Positions 10,337 to 20,895 are shown, counted from the stretch's first letter. The stretch is DNA of 64,000 bases from Liolophura sinensis (GCF_032854445.1 NC_088297.1:1278639-1342638); one strand, 5' to 3'. Notes: a model not told the origin generated them from the letters alone. Numbers and translations: made by a program.

Positions 10337-11041
10337 TATATATGAAATATGAACTCTGGTTCCAGACAGATTTTGCTTAATCAACAAATATTACCGTAGA
10401 ATTTCAATGCCTAGATTAAGAACTCCATCCCATCAATTGAAAATAGAAACAAGACCGAGTTATATTTTTAGTTTGGCAAGAACTGTGAGACTGTGTACAA
10501 CGTGTGCACGAAATAATGTGGAAGACGAATACTGATTTTATCTCCTTTTTATTGGTCCACTGAATGCTTTTTTCATTGTAAAGGACTTATTACCACTTCG
10601 TGTACCTGTGACACAGGAAGCAGACTTACTTGTCACTAAACAAAAAAATGAACTGAATGATAAAAACCATGGGCAGACAACAGCGTCTCCAGGAGTAAGT
10701 CCAGAGACCAGAACACCGAGAACAGCAGACAGTCTGAACTCAGAAGTGAACACACGGACCGCAGAAAGAAGGCCATTTTTAACAAAGACATATTTAGGTA
10801 ACTGTCCATTACAGTTGCCTTTAGTGTTATGCCAGTGGGCAATCAGGTCTCTGTGAAAGTATTTTCACTGTGTGAAATTTTGTAAAAAAAATGCATGGGT
10901 TTACCAAGGAGAAGTACTGGATGGGACACATGCGTCCATTCCTTTGAATATAATGGGTTGGTTGGATAGTGCTATGCTTGCAGTGGAAGGCTGCTTGCGA
11001 ATGATGCAGTTTGAATGATGTGGCTATGTTTTTTCCAACAT
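10337..11041. other. Remainder of copy-2 flank, no gene recognised
   Basis: The first 110 bases resemble 19785-19895 near EF-hand copy 3. The rest, including an 82-codon frame at 10608-10856, shows no motif of a known family. Confidence 0.4.
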
Positions 11042-11045
11042 ATCG

Positions 11046-12060
11046 TGTTACGGTATTGAAAACAGCAACAGAAAACAGACTCAGTGACTCAATATTACAA
11101 TGTAAACAATGCTTTATATATATAAAATGAGACGTACAGTTTTACAGACAGTTCAACAACAACAACATAAAAAAACATACACGTCAGTATTACCGGTCTT
11201 TAAAAGTTTCCTGTTCACCTTTGCATCCCAAGGAACGTATTCCAGGAGATCCAACGTAAAGACCATGGGATAAACACACAATTCACACAAGTCACAAATT
11301 GTCCCAGTCAGGTACTTCGCTAGGTTAGCGAACGCGAACACAGTACACAGGTTACACAGAACTGGAACAGTCAAGCCTTTGAATGACGTCACACCCGCAG
11401 AGCACAACACAGGGTAAATACAGGCATGGAGGTATAATCCACTTTAGAACAGTCACAGCTCCCGCAGAAACTCACAAACGAGCCGTTCAGAGACGTAGAG
11501 TAATGTCACCTTGTGGCAGAACGAACGTCCTTTGCAAAACTGAAAACTTCAGTTTAGAGTCCTTGACGACCTTGTCGGTCAGGTGAGGTCAGCGTGTTAA
11601 ACAAACTACACAGTCAACACTGTATAACCATAATAAAGATCCGAACACCAATAAACGTGACTTCCGCAGAAATTCACATAAACCAGACATCAGTACAACT
11701 GTGATACACACACGGTGCCGGCATAAAAATCTGACCTCCCAAATGAAACTGGCATCACCAGCTCATATCAATATAATGGACTCGATACGAGAGCGTCGCA
11801 CACTCTCCTGGCTCCCAGTGGATGCAGCAAAAATACCTCCCCTCTGCACAGAAAACACGGCTTATATACGTTCCAGGTGGATTCAACTATTTTTAAACAC
11901 AGAATTAACAGCCAATGAACAGCCAGTGAAATAAACAAAGCATTGAACAAGGTGCTTTCCATCCGGCCCGCGCTGTACACATATAACAGGGCCTGTTATG
12001 CTTAACACAAAGGTCCGCAGACTAACAGTACATGAAAACGTTAAATAGTCATACATAACA
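11046..12060 (-). repeat. 3' LTR
   Basis: Left copy in window coordinates, the 3' LTR in element sense, bounded by TG...CA. It is adjacent to the purine-rich tract and nearly identical to 15906-16919. Confidence 0.93.
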
Positions 12061-12077
12061 CCCCCACCCTTCAGGGA
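12061..12077 (-). promoter_or_regulatory. Polypurine tract of the LTR element
   Basis: The plus strand reads 'cccccacccttcaggg', so the element strand carries a G/A-rich run ending in GGGGG directly before the LTR. This is the usual plus-strand primer site and fixes the element's orientation. Confidence 0.75.
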
Positions 12078-12174
12078 AAGAAAGTTTTGCATAAAACTTT
12101 CTTTAACATATTCATAATTATGAATAATAATAACGTTTACCACAGTCTATAAAAACAAAGCTGCAGAAAACCAA

Positions 12175-12642
12175 CTAGACACGTGACAAACAATCAGCAA
12201 TCACATTATCTTTCCCTTTTATGTGTCTAATCTCTAGATTAAATTCTTGCAAAAGCAAACTCCACCGTAACAATCTTCGGTTTTTACCTTTTAGTTTGTG
12301 CAAGAAGGTCAAGGGATTGTGATCTGTATACACAACAATGGAGTAACTTGACGAAGTCACATATACTTCAAAATGCTGTAATGCTAGAATCAAGGACAGA
12401 CACTCCTTTTCTATTGTCGAATAATTTCTCTGGCACTTGTCAAATTTGCGAGAGAAAAAACATACAGGATGATCAACGTGATCTGTTTCATTTTCTTGTA
12501 ACAAAACTGCCCCAGCAGATATATCACTAAGAACAACAGCTAGCTTGAATGGTAAATTAAAATCAGGTGCTACAAGTATGGGGCCGCTGCTTAGCATGGC
12601 CTTTAATCTATCAAAAGATCTCTGGCACTCAATGGACCACAA
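12175..12642 (-). CDS. Ty3/gypsy RNase H domain (pol fragment)
   Basis: About 155 residues of a retroelement RNase H, which would degrade the RNA strand of the RNA:DNA hybrid. Candidate catalytic acids are D40 (LSDISAGAVLL), E80 (STIEKECLSL), D107 (VYTDHNPL) and D150 (HIKGKDNVIADCLSR). The segment just before it ('KGAKLLWSIECQ', frame open from about 12663) is typical of the short linker between reverse transcriptase and RNase H. The polymerase itself is absent: the frame runs back directly into the integrase C-terminus in another frame. It lies last before the purine tract and LTR, whereas in ordinary Ty3/gypsy elements integrase is last. Confidence 0.88.
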   Translation of the reverse strand: MWSIECQRSFDRLKAMLSSGPILVAPDFNLPFKLAVVLSDISAGAVLLQENETDHVDHPVCFFSRKFDKCQRNYSTIEKECLSLILALQHFEVYVTSSSYSIVVYTDHNPLTFLHKLKGKNRRLLRWSLLLQEFNLEIRHIKGKDNVIADCLSRV

Positions 12643-12646
12643 GAGT

Positions 12647-14086
12647 TTAGCACCTTTCTTTAACAGCTGAATCTGGGCCTAAGTTAGAGGTAACAACTCC
12701 ACTAGGATGTACAACATTGAGATCAGTGCTATCTCTGTCTACATATGGCTTTAACATGTTAATGTGACAAAGTTGTCTAGATTTGCGCCGATCAGGAGTG
12801 AAAATAATATAATTCAGATCACTTAGCCTCTTGTCTACTACATAAGGTCCAAAATAACGAGCCTCAAGTGGCTTACCACTAACTGGAAGTAAGGCCAATA
12901 CCTTCTGACCAACTTCAAATCTGCGTCTTAGTGTCTCTTTGTCATACTTAGTTTTCATACTCTTCTGAGAAGCTGTAAGATTCTCTCTGGCTAACTCACA
13001 TACTCTGTTGAGCTTAGTACGAAAACTTGACACATATTGTAATAGGTTAACATTGTCACTATCACCAGACACAAACTTTTCCCTGAACAACTGTAGTGGA
13101 CCACGTACAGTATGGCCAAACACAAGCTAAAATGGACTAAATCCAAGTGACTCTTGTACAGACTCTCTTACAGCAAACATTAACAAAGGTACACCCTCGT
13201 CCCAATCTTTCCCTGTCTCAAAGCAGTAAGTTCTTATCATACTTTTCAGTGTCTGATGGAATCTCTCTAGTGCTCCTTGACTTTGTGGGTGATAAGCTGA
13301 GGACTTATACTGGCTAATACCTAGCTCATGCATAACTTGTTGGAACACACCAGACATGAAATTTGAACCCTGTTCTGACTGTACTGACTTAGGCAGACCA
13401 AACATGGTGAAGAACTTAACTAAAGCCTTAATTACAGTCTTGGCAGTAATATTCCTTAGTGGAATTGCCTCTGGGAAACGAGTTGAAGTACACATTATGG
13501 TTAACATATACTGATTTCCAGACTTTGTCTTAGGTAGCGGACCAACACAATCTATTAAGATTCTACTGAATGGCTCACCAATTGCAGGAATAGGCCTCAA
13601 GGCTGCCTTGGGGATTGTCTGGTTAGGTTTCACCACTAACTGACATGCATAACAAGACCTGCAAAATTCAGTAACATCTTTCCTTATTCCTGGCCAATAA
13701 AAATGACTGAGAATCTTATGATAGGTCTTATTAACACCTAAATGACCTGCTAACGGCGTTTCATGCGCTATGGTCAGTATGTCTTTACGATAAGACTTGG
13801 GCACAACTACCTGATGCTTAACTGCCAATTCATCCTCCAACGAAACATCGGGAGGCCTCCACTGCCGCATCAATATGCCAGACTTGACATAGTAGTAGCA
13901 TGGGTCAGGTAAAGATTCACCATCTTTAGCTGCATCCTTAAACAAGCAAGAAATACTTGGATCACTGTGTTGTTCAGCAATCAACTCAGTCCTACAAAAT
14001 GGCTGATCACCACTAACAGAATTAGTATCTACTTCCTGCTGGCTAACAGGAAGTAGATCTTGTGACAACACAGGACGGATATACAC
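12647..14086 (-). pseudogene. Retroviral-type integrase, interrupted by a stop codon
   Basis: Two consecutive in-frame segments, 14086-13127 and 13123-12647, are separated only by a TAG. In the first (319 codons) a zinc-binding HHCC motif is visible (H108, H115, C145, C148). Of the DDE core, D179 (ILIDCVGP) and E274 (GALERFH) are present, but position 238 is E where D is expected (SVQSEQGSNF); its spacing to E274 is the normal 35. The second segment carries the C-terminal GPY/F-type domain ('YFGPYVVDKRLSD'). The stop falls in the well-conserved 'GFSPF' region. An upstream frame change separates it from the protease. Strand transfer by this copy is unlikely. Confidence 0.9.
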
Positions 14087-14173
14087 CCGCTATCTCGCTT
14101 TCAACTGGCTCTGTGACTAAATTCAGAGAAGGCTTATCAACCATTAAGGGATCAACAGTAACTTTATCATGTG

Positions 14174-15778
14174 CTAAGTCATTTCCCAACAACAAATGAA
14201 TACCCTGGCAGGTCCAGATATCAAATCTGATGACAAATAAATATCATGAAGGGGAACACTGACAAAGTCACTAGACTCTACTCCTCTAATAAGGGCACGA
14301 ACCCCAGAGTATGACTCTTCAGAAAAGGGCAGAGTATTCATCAACATTAGAGACTGAGATGCCCCAGTATCCCTTAATATCTTTATAGGGGTAGCACAAG
14401 ACATGTCGCTTCTAAGCGACACTGAACCAGAATTGATAAACGGAGCGAAGCTATCCATAGAGCATTTGGGAATCTTATCCAATCCCGTATCAGCTAACTC
14501 AGATCTGCTTTTAACTGCTGATGTAACTTCGGGCAATGTTTTGTGCATTGTAACACAAATACCTGTGGGCTTAGACTCATTCTGAGCTTCCCGTCTCCTT
14601 TTCAACTTGTAACATTCACTCATCACGTGACCTACCCGCTTGCAAAAATTACAAGTGACCCTATTTCGAGGACTACCACTCCAATCTGAACTACGTGAAC
14701 CATGAGGTGTAGAACCACTGGAGCCTGGTGTAGAACTCTTCTGTGTAGAGCTACCTCTACCTGTTGCATGTGACTGGGTATTTCTATGTGTAAGTGAATT
14801 AAATGGCTTACCCGTGTATGTAACCGTATGTGTCAAGGAATAATCATCAGCTAAACTGGCTGCCTCTTCAAGTGTACTCGCCTTCTGCTCATCAACGAAC
14901 ACCTTTACATCATTATGAATACAACGCTTGAACTCTTCTACCAGTACAAGCTGACGCAAACTTTCAAAATCCTTGCCTATTTTCTTGGCTATACACCAGC
15001 AATCAAACAACTGCTCCTTAGCTCGACCAAACTCAACGTATGTCTGATCTCTACCTTTTTCACAGTTGCGAAATTTCTGGCGGTAAGCTTCAGGCACCAA
15101 TTCATAACCCTTCAAAATTACCTCTTTCACATAGTCATAATTGGAAGCATTCTCTACACTTAACTGAGTGTAAATTTCCCTGGCCTTTCCAATTAGCACA
15201 CTCTGTAATAACATAGTCCAGAACTCTTTAGGCCACTTCAAGCTATTTGCAATTTTCTCAAAATGCAGAAAATATTTATCCACCTCTTTTTCCTGAAAGG
15301 ATGGAACTAACCGAATGTATTTGGTCACATCAAATCCTGAACCCTGTCTACCGGAAGGACCCGGTTTCTCATCTCTCTCTACCTCTAACTTTTTCATTTG
15401 GAACTCCAATTCTCTTTCCCTCTCTCTTTCTTGCCTCTCTCTCTCCTCTCTCTGCACTTCCCTCTCTCTGCACTTCCCTCTCTCTTTCTCTTTCTCTCTT
15501 TCCTCTTTCTCCAATCTCAACTTTAACTCAAACTGCTTAAACTTAAGCTCGGCATCAGACTGACCCTCGAACTCATAATCAGATAATGCAGAACTATCAA
15601 ACTTACCTATCTCCACTAAATGTTTCAACAAAGTATACTGCATATCTCTTTTCCTCCATGAAGACTTTACGGACAAACATAAAAATGTCCCTAACTTAAC
15701 CAAGTCTTCCTTCTTTAAACTCTCAAAACCATCCTGATCGGGCGCATTAACAAACTGTTTAGGATCAAAATCTCCCAT
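14174..15778 (-). CDS. Gag polyprotein with zinc knuckle, continuing into aspartic protease
   Basis: 534 codons. The capsid-forming Gag part has a charged coiled-coil rich in E, R and K at residues 76-135, a SCAN-like/retrotransposon-gag helical region at about 225-315, a Ser/Gly/Thr-rich linker at 335-372, and a CX2CX4HX4C zinc knuckle at 376-389 (CNFCKRVGHVMSEC). The protease active-site motif D470-T-G-A follows in the same frame. Near residue 520 (about 14205-14215) the frame breaks. The expected C-terminal protease sequence ('LLLGNDLA') continues in a different frame to about 14095, where a second frame change leads to the integrase. Start chosen: the ATG at 15778, about 130 bases inside the 5' LTR, preceded by the primer-binding region. 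Confidence 0.9.
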   Translation of the reverse strand: MGDFDPKQFVNAPDQDGFESLKKEDLVKLGTFLCLSVKSSWRKRDMQYTLLKHLVEIGKFDSSALSDYEFEGQSDAELKFKQFELKLRLEKEEREKEKERGKCREREVQREERERQERERERELEFQMKKLEVERDEKPGPSGRQGSGFDVTKYIRLVPSFQEKEVDKYFLHFEKIANSLKWPKEFWTMLLQSVLIGKAREIYTQLSVENASNYDYVKEVILKGYELVPEAYRQKFRNCEKGRDQTYVEFGRAKEQLFDCWCIAKKIGKDFESLRQLVLVEEFKRCIHNDVKVFVDEQKASTLEEAASLADDYSLTHTVTYTGKPFNSLTHRNTQSHATGRGSSTQKSSTPGSSGSTPHGSRSSDWSGSPRNRVTCNFCKRVGHVMSECYKLKRRREAQNESKPTGICVTMHKTLPEVTSAVKSRSELADTGLDKIPKCSMDSFAPFINSGSVSLRSDMSCATPIKILRDTGASQSLMLMNTLPFSEESYSGVRALIRGVESSDFVSVPLHDIYLSSDLISGPARVFICCWEMT

Positions 15779-15883
15779 TGTAAATATTTAGCCACTGAAT
15801 CATTCACCGTTAAAATTAAGCAATCGCTTCTCACATATGTTTAACTTCAAATATCCGGTGTAAAACAAAAGGGAAACAATCAG

Positions 15884-15903
15884 TTTCGGACAAGCTCCCA
15901 ATT
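15884..15903 (-). promoter_or_regulatory. Candidate primer-binding site of the LTR element
   Basis: On the element strand, 'TGGGAGCTTGTCCG' begins a few bases after the 5' LTR. Such TGG-initial sequences pair with tRNA 3' ends. The tRNA could not be identified. Confidence 0.5.
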
Positions 15904-15905
15904 TC

Positions 15906-16919
15906 TGTTACGGTATTGAAAACAGCAACAGAAAACAGACTCAGTGACTCAATATTACAATGTAAACAATGCTTTATATATATAAAATGAGACGTACAGT
16001 TTTACAGACAGTTCAACAACAACAACATAAAAAACATACACATCAGTATTACCGGTCTTTAAAAGTTTCCTGTTCACCTTTGCATCCCAAGGAACGTATT
16101 CCAGGAGATCCAACGTAAAGACCATGGGATAAACACACAATTCACACAAGTCACAAATTGTCCCAGTCAGGTACTTCGCTAGGTTAGCGAACGCGAACAC
16201 AGTACACAGGTTACACAGAACTGGAACAGTCAAGCCTTTGAATGACGTCACACCCGCAGAGCACAACACAGGGTAAATACAGGCATGGAGGTATAATCCA
16301 CTTTAGAACAGTCACAGCTCCCGCAGAAACTCACAAACGAGCCGTTCAGAGACGTAGAGTAATGTCACCTTGTGGCAAAACGAACGTCCTTTGCAAAACT
16401 GAAAACTTCAGTTTAGAGTCCTTGACGACCTTGTCGGTCAGGTGAGGTCAGCGTGTTAAACAAACTACACAGTCAACACTGTATAATCATAATAAAGATC
16501 CGAACACCAATAAACGTGACTTCCGCAGAAATTCACATAAACCAGACATCAATACAACTGTGGTACACAAACGGTGCCGGCATAAAAATCTGACCTCCCA
16601 AATGAAACTGGCATCACCAGCTCATATCAATATAATGGACTCGATACGAGAGCGTCGCACACTCTCCTGGCTCCCAGTGGATGCAGCAAAAATACCTCCC
16701 CTCTGCACAGAAAACACGGCTTATATACGTTCCAGGTGGATTCAACTATTTTTAAACACAGAATTAACAGCCAATGAACAGCCAGTGAAATAAACAAAGC
16801 ATTGAACAAGGTGCTTTCCATCCGGCCCGCGCTGTACACATATAACAGGGCCTGTTATGCTTAACACAAAGGTCCGCAGACTAACACTACATGAAAACGT
16901 TAAATAGTCATACATAACA
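15906..16919 (-). repeat. 5' LTR
   Basis: Right copy in window coordinates, the 5' LTR in element sense. It differs from 11046-12060 by about seven substitutions and a one-base indel in an A-run. Confidence 0.93.
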
Positions 16920-16923
16920 ATCG

Positions 16924-17484
16924 GTAGTATGAAAAGAGATAGGGTAATTGTTGATGCTTGCAATATTTTTTGATGTGACCTGCTATATATATGTATGAAG
17001 GAGTCTGATACACGAAGTTTTACTATCACTGGGCTATGGATTGTTATCCGACAAGGTAAGATTTTCTTGCCATTGTCTTCATTATGGAAGTCAGAGTTAT
17101 GTATTTTCTCACTGGCAGACATTTATATCACGCACTGTTGGGAGTTATTCTCCTGGAGTTTATGCCGAGGTAAAATGGCGATAACACCTAATGTGTAGAT
17201 GGTTTGAAGGGTAACTCTGGCCTGAAATGACAGCTGTATGCGGAGTCAAAAAATTACCAAGCAGACGGCACAAGAAGACGACGCAAATAATTATTTTTAA
17301 CAGCTTGCATTTGATAAGGGCATGGAGGCAGTGTAGAAAATTAAACCTTTTCCGCCGTTTCAGGGACAGTTAATCGCATGTTCATGTAAGTAGGTCAGCA
17401 CTGCATGCAAATTCCCGTTTTGGGAGACAAAGCTATCCCAGCCAGAGGTCAACCAGTGCGAAAGTAGTTCGGCGCTAATCCAAT
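16924..17484. other. Upstream region of the truncated EF-hand copy
   Basis: No repeat family was recognised. A pyrimidine stretch ending in AG at about 17355-17365 ('ccttttccgccgtttcag') could be an old splice acceptor for the pseudogene. Close similarity to the upstream region of copy 2 was not seen. Confidence 0.35.
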
Positions 17485-17760
17485 ATGGATATGGATGCGT
17501 ATTTGAAACAAAGTGAAAGGGACTTCTTAAGCCTAAGCGGTTCAGGCCTGTTGACGGGTTCAAAATTCATGGTGTATCGATCTGTTACAAGAAAGAAAGG
17601 TGCCTGCAAAATAGCAAGAATCTTCAAAAGGCTCTGGGATGTTCGTCTGGCACATTTGGGCCGACCCAAACAAGAAACATCCTTAAATCTAGACGGCAGT
17701 AATAATCGGATCCACTTTGAGTATTTAAACCAAAAGTGTATTTATGGCTTTGGTAAGTAG
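17485..17760 (+). pseudogene. Truncated EF-hand gene copy without EF-hands
   Basis: The first 70 or so codons align with the intact copy at 6065. Shared are 'SGSxLL' near residue 20, 'GACKIARIFKRLWD' against 'GCKIATLFKRFWD', and 'GRPKQETSLNLD' against 'GRPKGETSINLE'. After about 17700 the reading frame jumps straight into sequence equivalent to the 3' flank of copy 2 ('cactttgagtatttaaacc' against 'cactttgggtatttagaac' near 6885). The part encoding both calcium-binding loops and the stop, about 570 bp, is therefore deleted. A 92-codon frame survives by running into the flank. It could not bind calcium through EF-hands and is probably non-functional. Confidence 0.85.
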
Positions 17761-18389
17761 TAGAAATCCATCAAATTGACTTTAAGATTCACAGTTTTTA
17801 TTCAGGACAATATTGAGCTGACAATATTAATCAGATTCACAAAGAAGAGGTATTCATTTAGATTCACTTTATACATGTTTATAGCACAACTATAAGACGA
17901 CTAAATAAAAAAGACTTGCTTTTTTGTTGGGTAATTATGGCAAGGTGTACATGTAGAAGTGACATCTTAAAGACTGACAAGAAACTTTGAATGCCTAGTT
18001 GATTTTGTTTGAATAAATTATTCGGTATCCCCAGAAAAGAAGCCAAAGAGGAAGTGAACATATTACCCGGTCAGAATTGACCTGTCTTATCTACACGTGA
18101 ACTGGCACTATGCATTGCAATAGAAAAGGGACTGGCTGTTTAAAAGATTGCCTTCTTATCAATCTCATTCACTACAGTTTTTTTTTTTGTTTTTTTTTTA
18201 GAAATCGTTGCCACAGACTTTGAACAAAAAAAAAACCCCCTGTCTTGTGACAGTTCCCTGTCAGTTTCATCAAACGCAACGTTACTTCAGTTCACGTAAT
18301 CGGGAACTTAAATGCTATACTAATGGTTGTCAAGAAAATCTTAACCTTGAATTTTTAGGAACTTATAAATTCTTTACAGGTGATTAGTA
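17761..18389. other. 3' flank of EF-hand copy 3, homologous to 6885-7460
   Basis: Shares ordered blocks with copy 2's flank: 'gtatttatggct', 'agtagaaatc', the AATAAA at 18012-18017, the poly-T region near 18180 and 'gtcagtttcatcaa'. Contains no other gene. Confidence 0.65.
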
Positions 18390-19060
18390 AAGATCCAAAC
18401 CGGTTATGTGGCGCATTGGATAGAGCGTCCGCTTTAAACTCGGCAAACCTAGTGTTTAACCCTTTCCCACAGTATTTGAATGAAAAAGCTATCCTGTGAC
18501 ACTTCCCTGTCAGTTTCATCAAACGTAACCTTAGATCACTTTAAGTAATCGGGAACTGAAATGCTATGGTTAAATTAATAAGTTCGTCAGAGATGATTAG
18601 TAAAGATCCAGACCGGTTATGTGGCGTATAGGATAGAGAGTCCGCTTTAAACTCGGGAACCTAGTGTTAAACCCTTTCCCACAGTATTTAAATGAAAAAG
18701 CTATCCTGTGACACTTCCCTGTCAGTTTCATCAAACGTAACCTTAGATGACTTTAAGTAATCGGGAACTGAAATGCTATGGTTGTCATGGAAATCAAAAT
18801 CTTGATTTTTTAAGAATTAATAAGTTCGTCAGAGGTGATTAATAAAGATCCAGACCGGTTATGTGGCGTATTGGATAGAGAGTCCGCTTTAAACTCGGGA
18901 AACCTAGGGTCAAACCCGTTGCGTCTCATACCAAATACTTTAAAGAGAGGTGAGAGCAAGTAAACATGACTAGTCGGCCCGATGTGAGTACAACTGGTCA
19001 CGTATAGTGCCTTGGAGTGGTACTTTGGTCCCTCCTCGCCATATGACTGACAATTGATAA
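18390..19060 (+). repeat. SINE family B with its flank triplicated in tandem
   Basis: Three starts of the same unit, 'aaagatccagaccggttatg' or a close variant, lie at about 18390, 18600 and 18842 (units of about 210 and 242 bp). Each unit has the SINE-B tRNA-like head ('ggatagagagtccgctttaa') plus flank ('tgtcagtttcatcaaacgta'). Only the third continues into the SINE body ('cataccaaatac...'). The single-copy equivalent is at 7380-7726. Confidence 0.8.
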
Positions 19061-19494
19061 ACACAACATAAATACAAATCCAAAATAAATTCTCCCTCAC
19101 TAAGAAAGTGAGGCAAACGACAATGACATTTTTGGATACGAAAATGACGTTGTATTCCTCTCTTATTACATGTACATCTATGGCTCGGAACAAACTAGGA
19201 TGTTTTACTTCACAAGCTTGATGGGAGAGTTTCGAGTTCGAACTCTTTTACCGCTGAAGATAATGGAAGGCCAACCGTACAATATAACCTGTCAGAAATG
19301 TTAGGTAACTGTTTGTGATTATATTTACTTCAAATATCGACCATAACCACAAGAGCACGAGAGCCCAAGGGATTCTAATAATCGATTTGACTTTGCTGAA
19401 GGGCGGCTACATTGTGTAATAAGCCAGTTATGTACAGTGTTTAGGCACAGATTGTATGTGATTGCCATCCTGAAAAAATGTATGTCGAATTCGA

Positions 19495-19745
19495 TTTATT
19501 TATTTATTTGATTGGTGTTTTACGCCTCACTGAAGAGAATTTCTTTTACGCGGCCATCATTGTGGTGACATGAGACTGGACAAGGTCAGGGGGAAACCTA
19601 CGACCATCCGCAAGTTGCTGAAGAGAAATTTCCGTGCACGGCTTGAGAGGAAGCCAGTGTGACTCACAGCGGCTGCATTGACGGGAGGCTTCTGGGTCGT
19701 TGAGCTGCTCTGTCGTGCTAGCCCCCTCGGCGCGAGAGGCCCCTC
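19495..19745 (-). repeat. SINE family A, reverse
   Basis: Reversed tail 'tttatttgattggtgtttta' at the left, then 'cctacgaccatccgcaag', 'gaggaagccagtgtg' and head remnants ending in 'gaggcccc'. It is absent from the matching flank of copy 2. Confidence 0.82.
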
Positions 19746-20394
19746 TGCCGAATTTGAGTCCCCGAAATGGCTTTATAGTTAAATAAAATATGCAGCTGGC
19801 TTCGAAACAGATTTGGATAAAGCAACAAATATTATTCGTAGAAAGGCCATGTCTAGACGAAGAAATTCGTGCAATGATTTGAGAATAGAAGCTGGTCCCA
19901 AATGTAGTAGTAGAGCCCATTTCTTTAAGCCAGTCGCCAGAATTCAGCTGTCTCTAAAACCAGTCAGGCCATTCAGTCAATGACACGTACAAACCCAAGC
20001 TCTACACATCGATCTGTCGATATTATTACAAAGAAAATACACCTAGAATACCTTTTGTAATTTATAATGTTCAACCCAAAAAAGCTTAGATTTGACTGCA
20101 AAATCTCAATGCTTCGAGTGAAGCCATTGTTATTCAAAGGCAAGTTGCATGCTGGACAATGGGCATGGAAACTAGCTTGCTTTACGAAGGCTGTACCAAC
20201 AAGTGCTTAGAACAAAGTTTGTTACTAAGGAAAACACGTGGTCATCTTATAGAACACGTCTAGGGATTGTTCGTACAAGTGTTTTTGAGCCGACGGCAAA
20301 GTTACCACAATCGTTTTCAGATGAGAGGCTATTCAATGACAACTATAGGCAGTGGCGACTAACTATAAGACAAATACTAACAAGACCGTTTCCA
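19746..20394. other. End of duplicated flank, then unique sequence
   Basis: About 19746-19895 still matches 8735-8765 plus 10340-10450, i.e. copy 2 without its transposon. Beyond this no homology or gene was recognised. Confidence 0.45.
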
Positions 20395-20895
20395 CGACCG
20401 ACCGTTTCGATGGCCTAATGATTAGAGCGTCCGCCTCAAAATGGGAGACTCCGGCCGTACGTGGGAAGGTCCGTGAGCAACCTGCGGATGGTCGTGGGTT
20501 TCCCCCAGGCTCTGCCCTGTTTCCTCCCACCATAATCCATCGTTTAAGTGAAATATTCTTAAGTGCGGCGTAAAACGCCAATCAAATAAATAAATAAACA
20601 AATAAATAAAAAAATAGGGGTCAAGCAAAGGTCGGGTCATCCCAAAGACTATAAAATAGGTACTTGTTTCTGCCTCGCTTGGCGCTCAACACTAAGAGGT
20701 TAGAATAGGGAAGCTGGGCTGGTTGGCCCGGAGTCAGCATAATGTGACTGGGTGGGGTGTTATGTCTGGTGCCTGCGGCATGATGCTTCAGTGGCTGCAA
20801 CACCCTAGTGGCATGGACTCGCAGTGTCATAAGAAGACACAATATAAATACACACACTTAATGACTCCTCCTGGTCATATGACTGAATAATTGCT
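20395..20895 (+). repeat. SINE family B interrupted by a nested SINE-A fragment
   Basis: The SINE-B head ('gatggcctaatgattagagc') stops at 20448. Family-A sequence fills 20449-20610, and SINE-B resumes with 'gtcgggtcatcccaaagac' and the body 'gcctcgcttggcgctcaaca', running to about 20895. Confidence 0.85.
20449..20610 (+). repeat. SINE family A 3' half, nested
   Basis: 'ccggccgtacgtgggaagg', 'cctgcggatggtcgtgggtt', the tail 'gtaaaacgccaatcaaat' and an A-rich 'aaataaataaa' run. It lies inside the SINE-B copy. Confidence 0.88.

Larger units (their letters stand above)
11046..16919 (-). mobile_element. Ty3/gypsy-like LTR retrotransposon lacking reverse transcriptase
   Basis: A 5874-bp element on the minus strand, with two direct LTRs of about 1015 bp, each beginning TGTTATG and ending CGTAACA in element sense, and the 4-bp target duplication ATCG at 11042-11045 and 16920-16923. 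In element order the inside reads: 5' LTR, candidate primer-binding site, gag with zinc knuckle, aspartic protease, integrase with GPY-type C-terminus, RNase H, purine-rich tract, 3' LTR. No polymerase domain with a YxDD box occurs anywhere inside. The LTRs differ by about seven substitutions and one indel by eye, so insertion was recent, although the coding part has frameshifts, a stop and a changed catalytic residue. Confidence 0.93.

Noticed and set aside
14090-14215. Programmed ribosomal frameshift between Gag-protease and integrase
   Set aside because: Two separate frame changes plus a downstream stop indicate decay; no clear slippery heptamer with a following structure was seen.
17485-17760. 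Functional short EF-hand-like protein from copy 3
   Set aside because: Both calcium-binding loops are deleted and the C-terminus is translated 3' flank.
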